From the NCBI RefSeq assembly GCF_039941015.1, contig NZ_JBDVFI010000074.1: a stretch of 64,000 nt of DNA. One strand, 5' to 3'. The position numbers and the translations under genes were made by a program. Position 1 is the first letter of the stretch. Every line of letters starts with the position of its first letter. The notes beneath the pieces are model-generated. The model saw nothing but the letters and a program-made list of their open reading frames with translations. It ran no database searches and was not told where the DNA came from. The stretch comes from Sedimentitalea sp039941015. Its GTDB lineage: Bacteria > Pseudomonadota > Alphaproteobacteria > Rhodobacterales > Rhodobacteraceae. Below are positions 1-8,808 of the stretch, piece by piece.

Positions 1-2
1 GT

Positions 3-152
3 GCCTATTGTGATCTTGTCGGCCCAATGCGAGACAGAGAGGCGCGCATTCTCGACCGGCTCAGCCCCGAGGACCGCGAAGCCCTTGGCGACGCACTCGG
101 CGCGTTGGAAACCGCACTGGGCCTTTCGTCGCCCAAGCCGCCTGCGCGGTAA
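3..152 (+). CDS. C-terminal end of a probable MarR-type regulator (5' truncated)
   Basis: An open frame enters from the left edge and stops at TAA 150-152, coding the last 49 residues of a protein. The tail has a charged amphipathic stretch (DREARILDRLSPEDREAL) followed by a leucine-rich helix. That pattern is typical of the dimerisation helices at the end of MarR-family regulators. No DNA-binding domain lies inside the window, so the family call is an inference. The stop is 4 bases from the 3' end of the convergent minus-strand gene that follows. Confidence 0.45.
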   Translation, partial: AYCDLVGPMRDREARILDRLSPEDREALGDALGALETALGLSSPKPPAR

Positions 153-156
153 GTGG

Positions 157-1335
157 TTATTTCACGAACAAGGCCCGTCGGGTGGTGCAGAAACAGTCAT
201 ACCCATCCTCGGTGATCAGAATGGGTTCGGTGATTTCAAGACCACCATCCTCAAGCCACAAGGCCGGCATGAAATGGAACGTCATGCCCGGCTCAAGCAC
301 GGTCATGTCGCCGCGTCGGAACGAAATCGTGCGTTCCCCCCAGTCCGGCGGATAGCTGATGCCAATGGCATAGCCACAGCGACTGTCCTTGGTAAACCCG
401 GCCTTGTTCAGCGTCGCGTTAAAGGCATTGGCAATATCCTCGGCACGGTTGCCGGGGCGGGCCTGCTCCAACCCGGCCTCGATCGCATCAAGGACCGCCG
501 CCTCAGCATCACGGTATTTTTGAGGAACCTCACCAAAGAACAGAGTGCGCGATTGCGGGCATTGATACCGGCGATGCGCGCCTGCGATCTCAAAAAACGT
601 GGCCTCGCCCGTCACCATCGGACGATCATCCCATGTCAGATGTGGAGCGGTGGCATCCATGCCCGAGGGCGCCATCGGTACAATTGCCGGGTAATCGCCC
701 CAATATCCATCGGCCCCACGAATACCCGCCGCGTAAATTTCGGCCACGAGATCGTTCTTGCGCATGCCCGGCTCGGCGACTTCGAGGATGTGCTCGTGCA
801 TCGCCTCGACGATCCGGGCCGCCCGCTGCATGTATTCGACCTCGCGCTCGGATTTCACCGCCCGCTGCCAGTTGACCAGACCAGTGGCATCCTGAAACGA
901 GACCTCGGGCAGGCAACGTTCAAGCGTGCGATGCGCGGCAGCCGAATAATAGTAGTTGTCCATCTCGACACCAATCCGCGCCTTGGCCAGCCCAAGTTCG
1001 CTGAGCAACCGCGACAGATCTTCCATTGGATGCTTTTCCGGGTTCTGCACGTAGGTATCGTCGTACCCACGGATACAATCATCCTCCATGAACACGGTAC
1101 GGCGCGCGCCCAGTGCGTCCATGCCCCGACCCCACCAGACCGGCTCGCCTTCTTGTGTCAGGATCACGCACTGATAGACATAAAACGACCAACCATCATA
1201 GCCCGACAGCCACGACATGTTGGACGGATCGCTGACCACGATGGCGTCAAGCCCAAGCACTGTCATCTTGGCGCGGGTCTTGTCGATGCGGCGCAGGTAT
1301 TCCCCAGTGGTAAAGTTTGACTCAAACGTCGTCAT
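157..1335 (-). CDS. Ectoine hydrolase-like M24-fold protein (DoeA/EutD-like)
   Basis: This 392-residue protein has the creatinase-like N-domain (about 10-150) and the pita-bread C-domain (about 165-390) of M24 peptidases. The start region (YDGWSFYVYQ, then WWGRG near 68-71) resembles ectoine hydrolases DoeA/EutD. Those enzymes open the ectoine ring to acetyl-diaminobutyrate without the usual two-metal centre. The metal-ligand positions are degenerate here too: the first ligand segment reads FFEIAG (Glu249) and the usual GHGIG histidine segment is lost. No ectoine transporter, DoeB deacetylase or AsnC-type regulator is nearby, so the substrate may not be ectoine. It is transcribed divergently from the transaminase at 1540. 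A metal-free Xaa-Pro peptidase relative is the alternative. Confidence 0.7.
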   Translation of the reverse strand: MTTFESNFTTGEYLRRIDKTRAKMTVLGLDAIVVSDPSNMSWLSGYDGWSFYVYQCVILTQEGEPVWWGRGMDALGARRTVFMEDDCIRGYDDTYVQNPEKHPMEDLSRLLSELGLAKARIGVEMDNYYYSAAAHRTLERCLPEVSFQDATGLVNWQRAVKSEREVEYMQRAARIVEAMHEHILEVAEPGMRKNDLVAEIYAAGIRGADGYWGDYPAIVPMAPSGMDATAPHLTWDDRPMVTGEATFFEIAGAHRRYQCPQSRTLFFGEVPQKYRDAEAAVLDAIEAGLEQARPGNRAEDIANAFNATLNKAGFTKDSRCGYAIGISYPPDWGERTISFRRGDMTVLEPGMTFHFMPALWLEDGGLEITEPILITEDGYDCFCTTRRALFVK

Positions 1336-1539
1336 GCGCGGTTTCCTAAATCTCGTCAGTGGGCTGCCGATGACCGTCGGCGTGATTATTCATCCCGTCA
1401 AGCCTGCGACCGACACATCCGGTGGAATTGCGAACCTTGTTTCGCTTCGCTCTGCCGACCGGATTGCACCGGCAGGCTTCAGCCCCTAACACTTGCCACA
1501 TACCATCCGGACCGACGCAATACCCGAAAAGGACAAATC

Positions 1540-2910
1540 ATGCTCAAGAACGACCTGCTGGAACAATGGGACCGCGAGACTTTCTTTCATCCCTCGACCC
1601 ATCTTGCCCAACATGCACGCGGCGAAACACCGACGCGGGTCGTAACCGGAGGCGAGGGGTGTCACATCACCGACCGCGAGGGTAACCGCCTGCTTGATGC
1701 CTTTGCCGGGCTTTACTGCGTCAACGTCGGCTATGGGCGGCCCGAGATTGCCGAAGCCATTGCCGAGCAGGCGCGCGAACTGGCATATTACCATGCCTAC
1801 GTTGGGCATGGCACCGAAGCATCAATCACGTTGGCAAAGATGATCCTTGATCGCGCGCCCAAGGGGATGAGCAAAGTCTATTTCGGCCTGTCCGGATCAG
1901 ATGCAAATGAAACCAACGTTAAGCTGATCTGGTATTACAACAACATCCTCGGACGGCCTGAGAAAAAGAAGATCATCAGCCGCTGGCGCGGCTATCACGG
2001 CTCGGGCCTGATGACCGGATCGCTGACCGGGCTGGAGCTGTTTCACAAGAAATTCGACCTGCCGCTGGCGCAGGTGATCCACACCGATGCGCCCTATTAC
2101 TATCGTCGCCCCGATGCCGCGATGGATGAGGCAGCATTCACCGCACATCTGGTTGCCGAGCTTGAGGCATTGATCGAAGAGGAAGGGGCCGACACCATCG
2201 CCGCCTTTATCGGCGAACCGGTTCTGGGCACGGGCGGCATCGTCCCCCCGCCCGCAGGCTATTGGCCAGCGGTGCGCAAGGTTCTGGACAAGCACGACAT
2301 ACTGCTGGTCGCGGACGAGGTTGTGACTGGCTTTGGTCGACTGGGCAGCATGTTCGGCTCAGACCATTACGACATTCAGCCCGACCTGATCACCATCGCA
2401 AAGGGCCTGACGTCTGCTTATGCACCGCTGTCCGGGTCCATCGTCGGCGACAAGATGTGGAAAGTTCTGGAACAGGGGACCGATGAAAACGGTCCTATCG
2501 GCCACGGCTGGACCTATTCGGCACACCCCATCGGGGCGGCTGCCGGGGTGGCCAACCTCAAGCTGCTGGATGATCTCAACCTGATCGCCAATGCCGGTGA
2601 TACCGGTGCTTATCTGAACCAGCAGATGCGCGACGCGCTGGCTGATCATCCGAATGTGGGCGAGATTCGAGGCGAGGGTATGCTTTGCGCCGTCGAACTG
2701 GTCGAAGACCGCGACAGCCGCACGTTCTTTGATCCGGCACGCAAGGTCGGCCCTTCGGTGTCTGCTGCGATGGCCAGCCGCAACGTGATTGCCCGCGCGA
2801 TGCCGCAAGGCGACATCATCGGTTTTGCCCCACCCTTTTGCCTGACGCGCGAAGAGGCGGATACCATCGTGGCCACGACCGTCGAAGCCGTGGCCGAAGT
2901 GCTTGGTTAA
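1540..2910 (+). CDS. Omega-amino acid/amine:pyruvate transaminase (class III, PLP)
   Basis: This is a 456-residue fold-type I aminotransferase of class III. The PLP lysine is Lys288 (TIAKGLTSAY) and the ring-nitrogen aspartate is Asp259 (LVADEVV). Much of the sequence matches what I remember of the Ruegeria omega-transaminase solved as PDB 3FCR. Such enzymes move a terminal amino group from polyamines, beta-alanine, GABA or diaminobutyrate to pyruvate. An AAAAGGAC ribosome site precedes the ATG. Its stop overlaps the stop of the convergent permease gene inside a TTAA palindrome. The neighbouring polyamine-type ABC transporter suggests a diamine or omega-amino acid substrate. SpuC-like and DoeD-like roles cannot be told apart by eye. 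Confidence 0.85.
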   Translation: MLKNDLLEQWDRETFFHPSTHLAQHARGETPTRVVTGGEGCHITDREGNRLLDAFAGLYCVNVGYGRPEIAEAIAEQARELAYYHAYVGHGTEASITLAKMILDRAPKGMSKVYFGLSGSDANETNVKLIWYYNNILGRPEKKKIISRWRGYHGSGLMTGSLTGLELFHKKFDLPLAQVIHTDAPYYYRRPDAAMDEAAFTAHLVAELEALIEEEGADTIAAFIGEPVLGTGGIVPPPAGYWPAVRKVLDKHDILLVADEVVTGFGRLGSMFGSDHYDIQPDLITIAKGLTSAYAPLSGSIVGDKMWKVLEQGTDENGPIGHGWTYSAHPIGAAAGVANLKLLDDLNLIANAGDTGAYLNQQMRDALADHPNVGEIRGEGMLCAVELVEDRDSRTFFDPARKVGPSVSAAMASRNVIARAMPQGDIIGFAPPFCLTREEADTIVATTVEAVAEVLG

Positions 2911-3755
2911 CGCCTTTGGAACGCGATCATCACCAGCGCCAACAGGGATGAGCCGAACATCAACAATAGCGACACCGCATTCAGCAGCGGTGTCGACCCT
3001 TCCTTGAGCCGGTCAAACATGGTGATGGTCAGCGGCGCGTCGGACCCGACCAGCATCAGCGTCGTGTTGAAGTTCTCAAAGCTCATCAGGAACGCGACCA
3101 CCCCGGCGCCGATAAGCGCAGGCATCAGATAGGGGATCGTGATTGTGCGCACCGCGGTCAGCCGATCCGCGCCAAGGTTCAGCGCCGCCTCTTCGAGCGT
3201 TTGATCGAACTTCTGCAACCGCGCGGAAATCACCAGAGTGGAAATCGTGGTGACAAAGGAAAACTGCCCCAACACCACCAGGACTAGGCCGGGCCGCAGG
3301 ATTTCAGCGTCGTATCCCACCTGATCCCACAGGCTGTTTGCCACTGTCGAGGAAAACACCAGAATTGAAATCCCGAGAACGATCCCCGGAATGACCAGCG
3401 GCAGCAACATCAAAACATAGAGCACGCCCCTGCCCCGGAACTGATACCGGTTGAACAGGAACGCATTGGCAGTACCGACAGCAACCGACAGCGCTGCCAC
3501 GCAGACGCCGACAATGGTCGATGTGCCGATGGATCGCAGAATGCTGCGGTCGTGAAACACGCCGATCATCGGGCGTTCGTCGCCAAAGAACCAGTTCCAG
3601 GTAAATCCCTGCCACGGAAGTGACGGGAACTGGCTATCGTTGAAGGCGAAAGCCGCCACCACCACCAACGGCAGTGCGAGATAGATAAAGAACAGCGCGA
3701 TATAGGCGTTGTAGATCAGCCGTACGGCGCGGGATTGCGGAATTGAGGGTATCAT
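2907..3755 (-). CDS. ABC transporter permease, PotC-like
   Basis: This 282-residue inner-membrane permease belongs to the binding-protein-dependent family for polyamines and related cations. It has about six hydrophobic segments. The EAA cytoplasmic loop (EEAALNLGADRL, about 187-198) contacts the ATPase. It is the last gene of a minus-strand operon (binding protein, ATPase, PotB-like, PotC-like) and starts 4 bases after the PotB-like stop. PotC-like annotation rests on order and topology; the true ligand is unknown and could be a polyamine, an opine or a betaine-like compound. Confidence 0.85.
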   Translation of the reverse strand: MIPSIPQSRAVRLIYNAYIALFFIYLALPLVVVAAFAFNDSQFPSLPWQGFTWNWFFGDERPMIGVFHDRSILRSIGTSTIVGVCVAALSVAVGTANAFLFNRYQFRGRGVLYVLMLLPLVIPGIVLGISILVFSSTVANSLWDQVGYDAEILRPGLVLVVLGQFSFVTTISTLVISARLQKFDQTLEEAALNLGADRLTAVRTITIPYLMPALIGAGVVAFLMSFENFNTTLMLVGSDAPLTITMFDRLKEGSTPLLNAVSLLLMFGSSLLALVMIAFQRR

Positions 3756-3759
3756 CAGC

Positions 3760-4617
3760 TTATCCCATCGTCTTTTCGAGGGTCTGACCGGTCAGGCGCA
3801 ACGTGCCCCAGACGATCAGTGACGACAGGATCAGCAGCATAAACCCAAAGGCCGCGCCAAGCTCCCAGTTAAAGCGCACGATGAACTGGGAATAGATCAG
3901 TTCGGTAAACCAAAGGCTGTCCTTGCCACCCAGCATCGTCGGGGTCAGATAGTTGCCCAGCGACAACATGAACACCACGATACTGCCGGATACGATACCG
4001 GGGGTGGCATGGGGAATGACAATTTCGCGCAAGACGCTGACCCCGGAACCGCCAAGGTCATAACCCGCCTCAATCACCGCATCATCAAGACTTTGGAGCG
4101 TGGTGACCAGCGGAACGACCATGAACAACATTGAGGTATAGACCAGCCCGACCATCATGGCGACGTCGTTGTAAAGCATCTCGACCGGACCATCCGCCAG
4201 CCCAATCCATTGCAACAGAGATGAAAACAAACCGGTTTCCCGCAGCAGGATCATCCAGCCGAATGTACGGACCAATTCAGAGACCCAGAACGGCACGAGG
4301 CACAAGAGAAACAACACCGACTGCACGCGACCCTTGGCGATCTTGGCGATGAAATAGGAGACCGGAAAGGAGATGATCAACGTCGCAACCGTCGCCAGAA
4401 TCGACATCATCGCAGTGCGCAGGAAGGTCCACAGATACAAGGGCTCGCCAAAGAACGTGCCGTAGTTGGCGATGCTCGTGGCATATTCGCCGACTCCGAC
4501 CCGCTCGCGCAGCGACAGCAATGCCATGTCGATATGTGGGATGATGATGAGCAGACTCAGCCACAGCAAGAGCGGCGTCAGGAGCAGGTAAAAGCCCAGT
4601 TTGGTGCCTTGTGCCAT
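3760..4617 (-). CDS. ABC transporter permease, PotB-like
   Basis: This 285-residue inner-membrane protein has about six membrane segments. The EAA-type loop VIEAGYDLGGSGVSVLREIV precedes the last segments. It pairs with the PotC-like permease to form the channel. The start lies 3 bases after the stop of the ATPase gene and the stop lies 4 bases before the PotC-like start, so translation is probably coupled. Length and topology match PotB/HisM-type subunits. The substrate cannot be read from this subunit. Confidence 0.85.
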   Translation of the reverse strand: MAQGTKLGFYLLLTPLLLWLSLLIIIPHIDMALLSLRERVGVGEYATSIANYGTFFGEPLYLWTFLRTAMMSILATVATLIISFPVSYFIAKIAKGRVQSVLFLLCLVPFWVSELVRTFGWMILLRETGLFSSLLQWIGLADGPVEMLYNDVAMMVGLVYTSMLFMVVPLVTTLQSLDDAVIEAGYDLGGSGVSVLREIVIPHATPGIVSGSIVVFMLSLGNYLTPTMLGGKDSLWFTELIYSQFIVRFNWELGAAFGFMLLILSSLIVWGTLRLTGQTLEKTMG

Positions 4618-4620
4618 TGA

Positions 4621-5715
4621 TCAGGACTTTGCGCTGAAACAGGCGGTCTGTTCGCCGGTCCAGCCGATATGCACCGGTGCACCCTTGGTCAGATTGGCGA
4701 ATTCCCCAGATTGGGGCAATGTCACTTCGATCTCTTGTCCGGTATCACCGCGCACCAGAATCCGACTGGCCGCGCCGTTAAACAACAGGCTGCTGACCTC
4801 GCCGCTCAGGCGGTTGTCAAAACGGGCGAGATCAGCGGCATCATGGGCAACGCGCACCGCTTCGGGGCGCAGAAAAATCTCGGCAGCACTGCCAGTCGCC
4901 AGCGGAGCTCCTTGCGTGGCGCTGGTGATCAGCATTCCATCCTTGGTACGCAGCGCGATACGGTTGCCTTCGGCTTGTTCGACCGTACCGGTCCAGCGAT
5001 TGCTGTCGCCTACAAACCCCGCAACAAATGCGGTTTCGGGCCGATAGTACAAGTCACGCGCGGTGCCGACCTGTTCAAACTGCCCTTCGTTCATCACCGC
5101 GATCTGGTCGGACATGACCAATGCTTCGGACTGGTCATGGGTGATGTAAACAAATGTGGTGTCAAATGCGGCCTGCAACGATTTCAGTTCAATCTTCATC
5201 CGCTCGCGCAACTTGAGATCCAGCGCGCCAAGCGGTTCGTCCAGCAGCAAGACATCGGGCTCCAGAACCATACAACGCGCGATGGCCACGCGCTGTTTCT
5301 GGCCACCTGACAATTCGTCGATCTTGCGATTCTCGATCCCCGGCAGTCCGATCCGATCCAGAACCTCGCCGACTTTGCGGGTAATCTCGGGCTTGGGCAG
5401 ACCGGCGCGGCGCAACCCATATCCGATATTCTCAGCAATGTTCATCATCGGGAAAAGTGCCAGATGCTGAAACACCATGTTCACCGGCCGCTTGTTTGGC
5501 GGCACGTTCAGCACTGATTTACCCTTGATCTGGATGTCGCCACCTGAGGGTTCAAGGAACCCTGCGATCATGCGCATGATCGTCGTCTTGCCACAGCCCG
5601 ACGGGCCAAGGATGGAAAAGAAGGACCCTGGGGCGACAGAAAACGATACGCCCTTTACGGCAGTCGTTTCGGCAAAGCTCTTGGTCAGGCTCTGGCATTC
5701 CAGATCGGGTGTCAT
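4621..5715 (-). CDS. ABC transporter ATPase, PotA-like
   Basis: This 364-residue cytoplasmic ATPase powers the PotBC-like permease. Visible motifs are Walker A GPSGCGKTT (37-45), signature LSGGQKQR, Walker B VLLLDEPLGALD and a switch histidine in YITHDQSEA. The part after about residue 235 is a TOBE regulatory domain, as in PotA, FbpC and MalK, and accounts for the length above the roughly 240-residue core. It follows the binding-protein gene across a 72-base spacer that holds a strong stem-loop. Confidence 0.9.
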   Translation of the reverse strand: MTPDLECQSLTKSFAETTAVKGVSFSVAPGSFFSILGPSGCGKTTIMRMIAGFLEPSGGDIQIKGKSVLNVPPNKRPVNMVFQHLALFPMMNIAENIGYGLRRAGLPKPEITRKVGEVLDRIGLPGIENRKIDELSGGQKQRVAIARCMVLEPDVLLLDEPLGALDLKLRERMKIELKSLQAAFDTTFVYITHDQSEALVMSDQIAVMNEGQFEQVGTARDLYYRPETAFVAGFVGDSNRWTGTVEQAEGNRIALRTKDGMLITSATQGAPLATGSAAEIFLRPEAVRVAHDAADLARFDNRLSGEVSSLLFNGAASRILVRGDTGQEIEVTLPQSGEFANLTKGAPVHIGWTGEQTACFSAKS

Positions 5716-5741
5716 GTTGTTTTTACTCGTCTCAAATAAAC

Positions 5742-5771
5742 GGCGGCACCCGCAATGCTGCGGATGCCGCC
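5742..5771 (-). other. Intra-operon stem-loop downstream of the potD-like gene
   Basis: An inverted repeat pairs GGCGGCA/TGCCGCC and CCGCA/TGCGG, with one mismatch and a 4-base loop. It lies between the binding-protein stop and the ATPase start. It lacks a T-tract on the transcribed strand, so it reads better as a 3'-end stabiliser or partial attenuator than as a full terminator. Confidence 0.6.
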
Positions 5772-5787
5772 AAGATGTTTCAGTGTT

Positions 5788-6855
5788 TTAGTTGGCCGCC
5801 TTGACTCTGTCCAGAATGCCACCTTCGATGACTTCCAGGCCGGCAGGCACCGGCGGATACCACTTGATGTTGTCGATCGCCTCGGGAGGGAAACTGTTCT
5901 GGAACTGTGCCTTCAAGGTGTCCGACGCAAATTGATCCGCCCCCTGAGAGGCCGTGAATTGGCCGACATCCTCGGTGATCAGCGCCGAAACCTCCGGTCG
6001 CATGACGAAGTTGATCCAGTCATAGGCCGCATCATCGGCCTTGCCCTTGGCTGGCAGAACGAATGTGTCGATCCAACCCAAGGCGCCGGACGCAGGGGCG
6101 ACAAACGTCACATCAGGATTGTCAGCGTTCAGCTTCCATCCGCCGGTATCCCATGCCATTGCCGCCACGACTTCGCCGGAACGGACAAGCCCAATCAGTT
6201 CATCGCTACCACCCCAATAGGTTTTGACGTTGGGCTTGCATTCGATCAATGCGGTCTCGACCTGGTTCATGATGTTCTCATAGGCCACCGGATCACCATA
6301 TGCAGCAAACGGGTCCATTCCCAAAGCATAGGCAAACCCGATCAGGGTCGGGCGTTTCAGGCGGTATGACACCTTGCCTGCAACATCATCGCTGCACAGG
6401 TCAGTATAGTCCTTGACCATCCCGGCCTTGGCAGTGTCGAGCACCAGACCGCTGGTGCCCCAAACATGAGGCACGGCATAGACTGCGTCATCGACCGTTG
6501 TATTGGCCTTGGTCGCTGCCAACATCGAACTGATGAACTGTGACGCGTCAATGCGGCTAAGGTCCATTGGTTTATAGATGCCAAACTCGGCCTGCGGACC
6601 GGCGATCCGGTCCTGACTCGGCTGCGCGAGATCGAACCCGCCGCCGGCAGTGGCACGCAGCTTGGCGATCATTTCTTCGTTGTTTGACAGGGTCACCTCG
6701 ACCGTGTGGCCGGTTTCCGCCTCGAACATCTCGATCACGTTATCGGGTGCATAGCCACCCCAGGTCAGCAGACGCAGGTTGTCTGCAAATGCGCCGCCAG
6801 CGAGGCCGCTCACTGCGACCGCAATCGCGGCGCCGCTCATCAATTTGTGTTTCAT
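5788..6855 (-). CDS. Periplasmic binding protein, PotD/PotF-like
   Basis: This 355-residue secreted protein begins with a typical signal peptide (basic start, hydrophobic core, cleavage after AFA near residue 24). The mature part opens with LRLLTWGGYAPDN, the usual beginning of spermidine/putrescine binding proteins. It would deliver ligand to the PotBCA-like transporter coded just downstream on the same strand. Pocket residues cannot be assigned reliably by eye, so polyamine specificity is an inference. The stem-loop after the stop and the first position in the transport set fit higher expression than the membrane subunits. The rpiR gene lies 161 bases upstream in the same direction. Confidence 0.85.
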   Translation of the reverse strand: MKHKLMSGAAIAVAVSGLAGGAFADNLRLLTWGGYAPDNVIEMFEAETGHTVEVTLSNNEEMIAKLRATAGGGFDLAQPSQDRIAGPQAEFGIYKPMDLSRIDASQFISSMLAATKANTTVDDAVYAVPHVWGTSGLVLDTAKAGMVKDYTDLCSDDVAGKVSYRLKRPTLIGFAYALGMDPFAAYGDPVAYENIMNQVETALIECKPNVKTYWGGSDELIGLVRSGEVVAAMAWDTGGWKLNADNPDVTFVAPASGALGWIDTFVLPAKGKADDAAYDWINFVMRPEVSALITEDVGQFTASQGADQFASDTLKAQFQNSFPPEAIDNIKWYPPVPAGLEVIEGGILDRVKAAN

Positions 6856-7016
6856 GTCATTCCCCTGTTTTGATTATGTGAACCACGGCCCGACTCCTGC
6901 CAGTGCCGCGAAACAGATTTGCGACAAACCCGCCGCCTCTGTTTTCGTTTTTGATCCTTTGGTCAAAGAAGGACGTAAATCGCGGGTCCTGTCAATATGC
7001 ACCTGCACTCGCCGCA

Positions 7017-7889
7017 TTATGTGAACTTCCGAAAAAAGCGGGTACGGTCAAACATCTCTTCCAACGCTTCCATCCGGTCGCGTGTCGTAGTCCACGTGCG
7101 TTCCTGCACATCCGCGATCACCGTTTCCAGCATCAAGAGCAACGTCACCGACGAATCCCAGGCCGAGGGCACCACGATCCGCCCGCAGAACGAACAATCG
7201 GCCAGATCATGAACCGGCGAGCGCCATTGATCGGTAAAGAGCACAATCACCGCACCCCGCTCGCGCGCCATTTCAGCGAGTTTGAGGGTCGAGTTTTCAT
7301 AGCGGCGCACATCAAAGATCACCACGACATCGCCCGCCTTGACGTCCAGCAGGTAGTGGGGCCACGCGTTCGAGATCGACTGAATATGGGTCACGTTCGC
7401 ACGCAAAACCTGCATGTGCAGGAAGAAGTGTTCTGCCAATGACCGCGTGATTCTTCCACCGACGACGTAAACCGACCGTTCGGAATCGGCAAGCATCCGA
7501 CAGCAACGCTCGAACATTTCGGGGTCGATCTGTGTCAGCGTCTGGCGGATGTTACCGATCACAGCGTCGGTGAACCGGTTCAGGATATGGGCCTCCGGGG
7601 CCTTTTCCGCCCAGATGTTGCGCTTGCTGATGGGGTCGGAGATCTTGGCTTCCAATTCGTCCCGCAGCGCCGCCTGAAACGCGGGGAACCCGGAAAAGCC
7701 GAGTTTCTGCACCATCCGCACCACGGTTGGCGTCGATACCTCGGCATTTTGCGCAACTTGGGTGATCGAAGACAGTCCAGACACCGGATAACCTTGTAAC
7801 AGAGAATCAGCCAACTGCTTTTCCGCCCGTGTGAGCGAATCAAACGCCGCCTGCAGCCGTTCCGCGATAGTTTCCGATGCGTCCGACAC
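7017..7889 (-). CDS. RpiR/MurR-family transcriptional regulator (HTH plus SIS)
   Basis: This 290-residue regulator has an N-terminal RpiR-type helix-turn-helix (about 1-77, including ITQVAQNAEVSTPTVVRMVQ) and a C-terminal SIS domain (about 125-265) that would bind a small effector. The start is GTG at 7889, preceded by GGAGG at good spacing. The gene is co-oriented with the potDABC-like operon and divergent from the amidohydrolase/TRAP operon. It could control either or both from the 115-base divergent region, which carries two 11-bp palindromes. The effector is unknown; SIS regulators often, but not always, sense phosphosugars. Confidence 0.88.
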   Translation of the reverse strand: MSDASETIAERLQAAFDSLTRAEKQLADSLLQGYPVSGLSSITQVAQNAEVSTPTVVRMVQKLGFSGFPAFQAALRDELEAKISDPISKRNIWAEKAPEAHILNRFTDAVIGNIRQTLTQIDPEMFERCCRMLADSERSVYVVGGRITRSLAEHFFLHMQVLRANVTHIQSISNAWPHYLLDVKAGDVVVIFDVRRYENSTLKLAEMARERGAVIVLFTDQWRSPVHDLADCSFCGRIVVPSAWDSSVTLLLMLETVIADVQERTWTTTRDRMEALEEMFDRTRFFRKFT

Positions 7890-7936
7890 GCGGTTCGCCC
7901 TCCGTTTTGCTTACAATACCAACAGCCTTGCGTCTC

Positions 7937-7997
7937 GTGAAGAAATAATTTCAGAGTTTGATTGACAGAACGGCATTCTGTGAAGAAAACTTTTCAC
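7937..7997. promoter_or_regulatory. Twin palindromes in the rpiR/amidohydrolase divergent promoter
   Basis: Two 11-bp perfect palindromes with similar flanks lie between the divergent genes. GAAAT-A-ATTTC spans 7942-7952 and GAAAA-C-TTTTC spans 7985-7995. Each is preceded by GTGAA, and their centres are 43 bp apart. A TTGACA-like box lies between them at 7962-7967. The arrangement fits operators for the adjacent RpiR-type regulator; the assignment is an inference. Confidence 0.55.
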
Positions 7998-8004
7998 AAC
8001 AGGG

Positions 8005-8808
8005 GTGAGTGAACCAGTTTTGAACATGCCAAATTCAGACGCGGATCAGAAGAACGCGGCAGTCGCCGTGCACAATCGCGACGGTCGCGGGCCTGTTGTG
8101 GTGGTTTGCGAGCACGCATCCAAAACCATCCCTGCGCAGTATGGCACGCTGGGATTGCCCCCGGACCTTTTGGACAGCCACATCGCATGGGATCCCGGTG
8201 CGCTGGCTGTTGCCCATGAATTGTGCGAGGCAATGGACGCGCCGCTGGTCGCGGGTGAACTGTCGCGCCTGCTGTTTGATTGCAATCGCCCACCCGAAGC
8301 GCCGGACGCTGTCCCGGAGCGCAGCGAAATCCACGAGATACCCGGCAATCAGAACCTCAGCGACGGTGAGCTTGCCCACCGGACCCACGTCATACACGAC
8401 CCGTTCCGCGAGGCATTGCAGGGCGTGGTCACGCGGTTTGCCAATCCGCCCGTCATGATCACGGTACACAGTTTTACCCCAATCTATCGGGGCCAACGGC
8501 GGGATGTTGAAATCGGGCTACTCCACGACACCGACGACCGACTGGCCCGCGCTATGATGTCAAACGCCGCCGATCACACAGACCGAATCGTGCGGCTGAA
8601 TGATCCCTACGGGCCACAGGACGGCGTGACTCATACGTTGCGCACCCATGCGCTGCCTGTCGGAGCGGTCAACGTCATGCTGGAGATTCGCAACGACCTG
8701 ATCCGCGATGCTGCCGCGCAAACGGCGATGGCGGCAATGCTGACCCGATGGATCGCCGCCGCCTGTGCTGATTTGAATGTGGACCTGCCGTTCAAGGTGG
8801 CCACATGA
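8005..8808 (+). CDS. N-formylglutamate amidohydrolase-family protein
   Basis: This 267-residue protein is of the FGase (HutG-like) family, zinc amidohydrolases that release glutamate from N-acyl or amide derivatives. Family segments seen are VVVCEHASKTIP, DSHIAWDPGA, LSRLLFDCNR and ITVHSFTP. The start is uncertain: GTG at 8005 has AGGG directly against it, while an in-frame ATG at 8026 lacks a good site. The stop overlaps the dctQ start by 4 bases. No histidine-degradation genes are nearby. With a glutamine-synthetase-like ligase in the same operon, the inferred job is removal of a glutamyl group from a pathway intermediate. Confidence 0.75.
   Translation: MSEPVLNMPNSDADQKNAAVAVHNRDGRGPVVVVCEHASKTIPAQYGTLGLPPDLLDSHIAWDPGALAVAHELCEAMDAPLVAGELSRLLFDCNRPPEAPDAVPERSEIHEIPGNQNLSDGELAHRTHVIHDPFREALQGVVTRFANPPVMITVHSFTPIYRGQRRDVEIGLLHDTDDRLARAMMSNAADHTDRIVRLNDPYGPQDGVTHTLRTHALPVGAVNVMLEIRNDLIRDAAAQTAMAAMLTRWIAAACADLNVDLPFKVAT

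Noticed and set aside
1..1320. 439-codon plus-strand open frame at the left edge
   Set aside because: It is the opposite strand of the DoeA-like gene, with arginine/histidine-rich composition and no family pattern.
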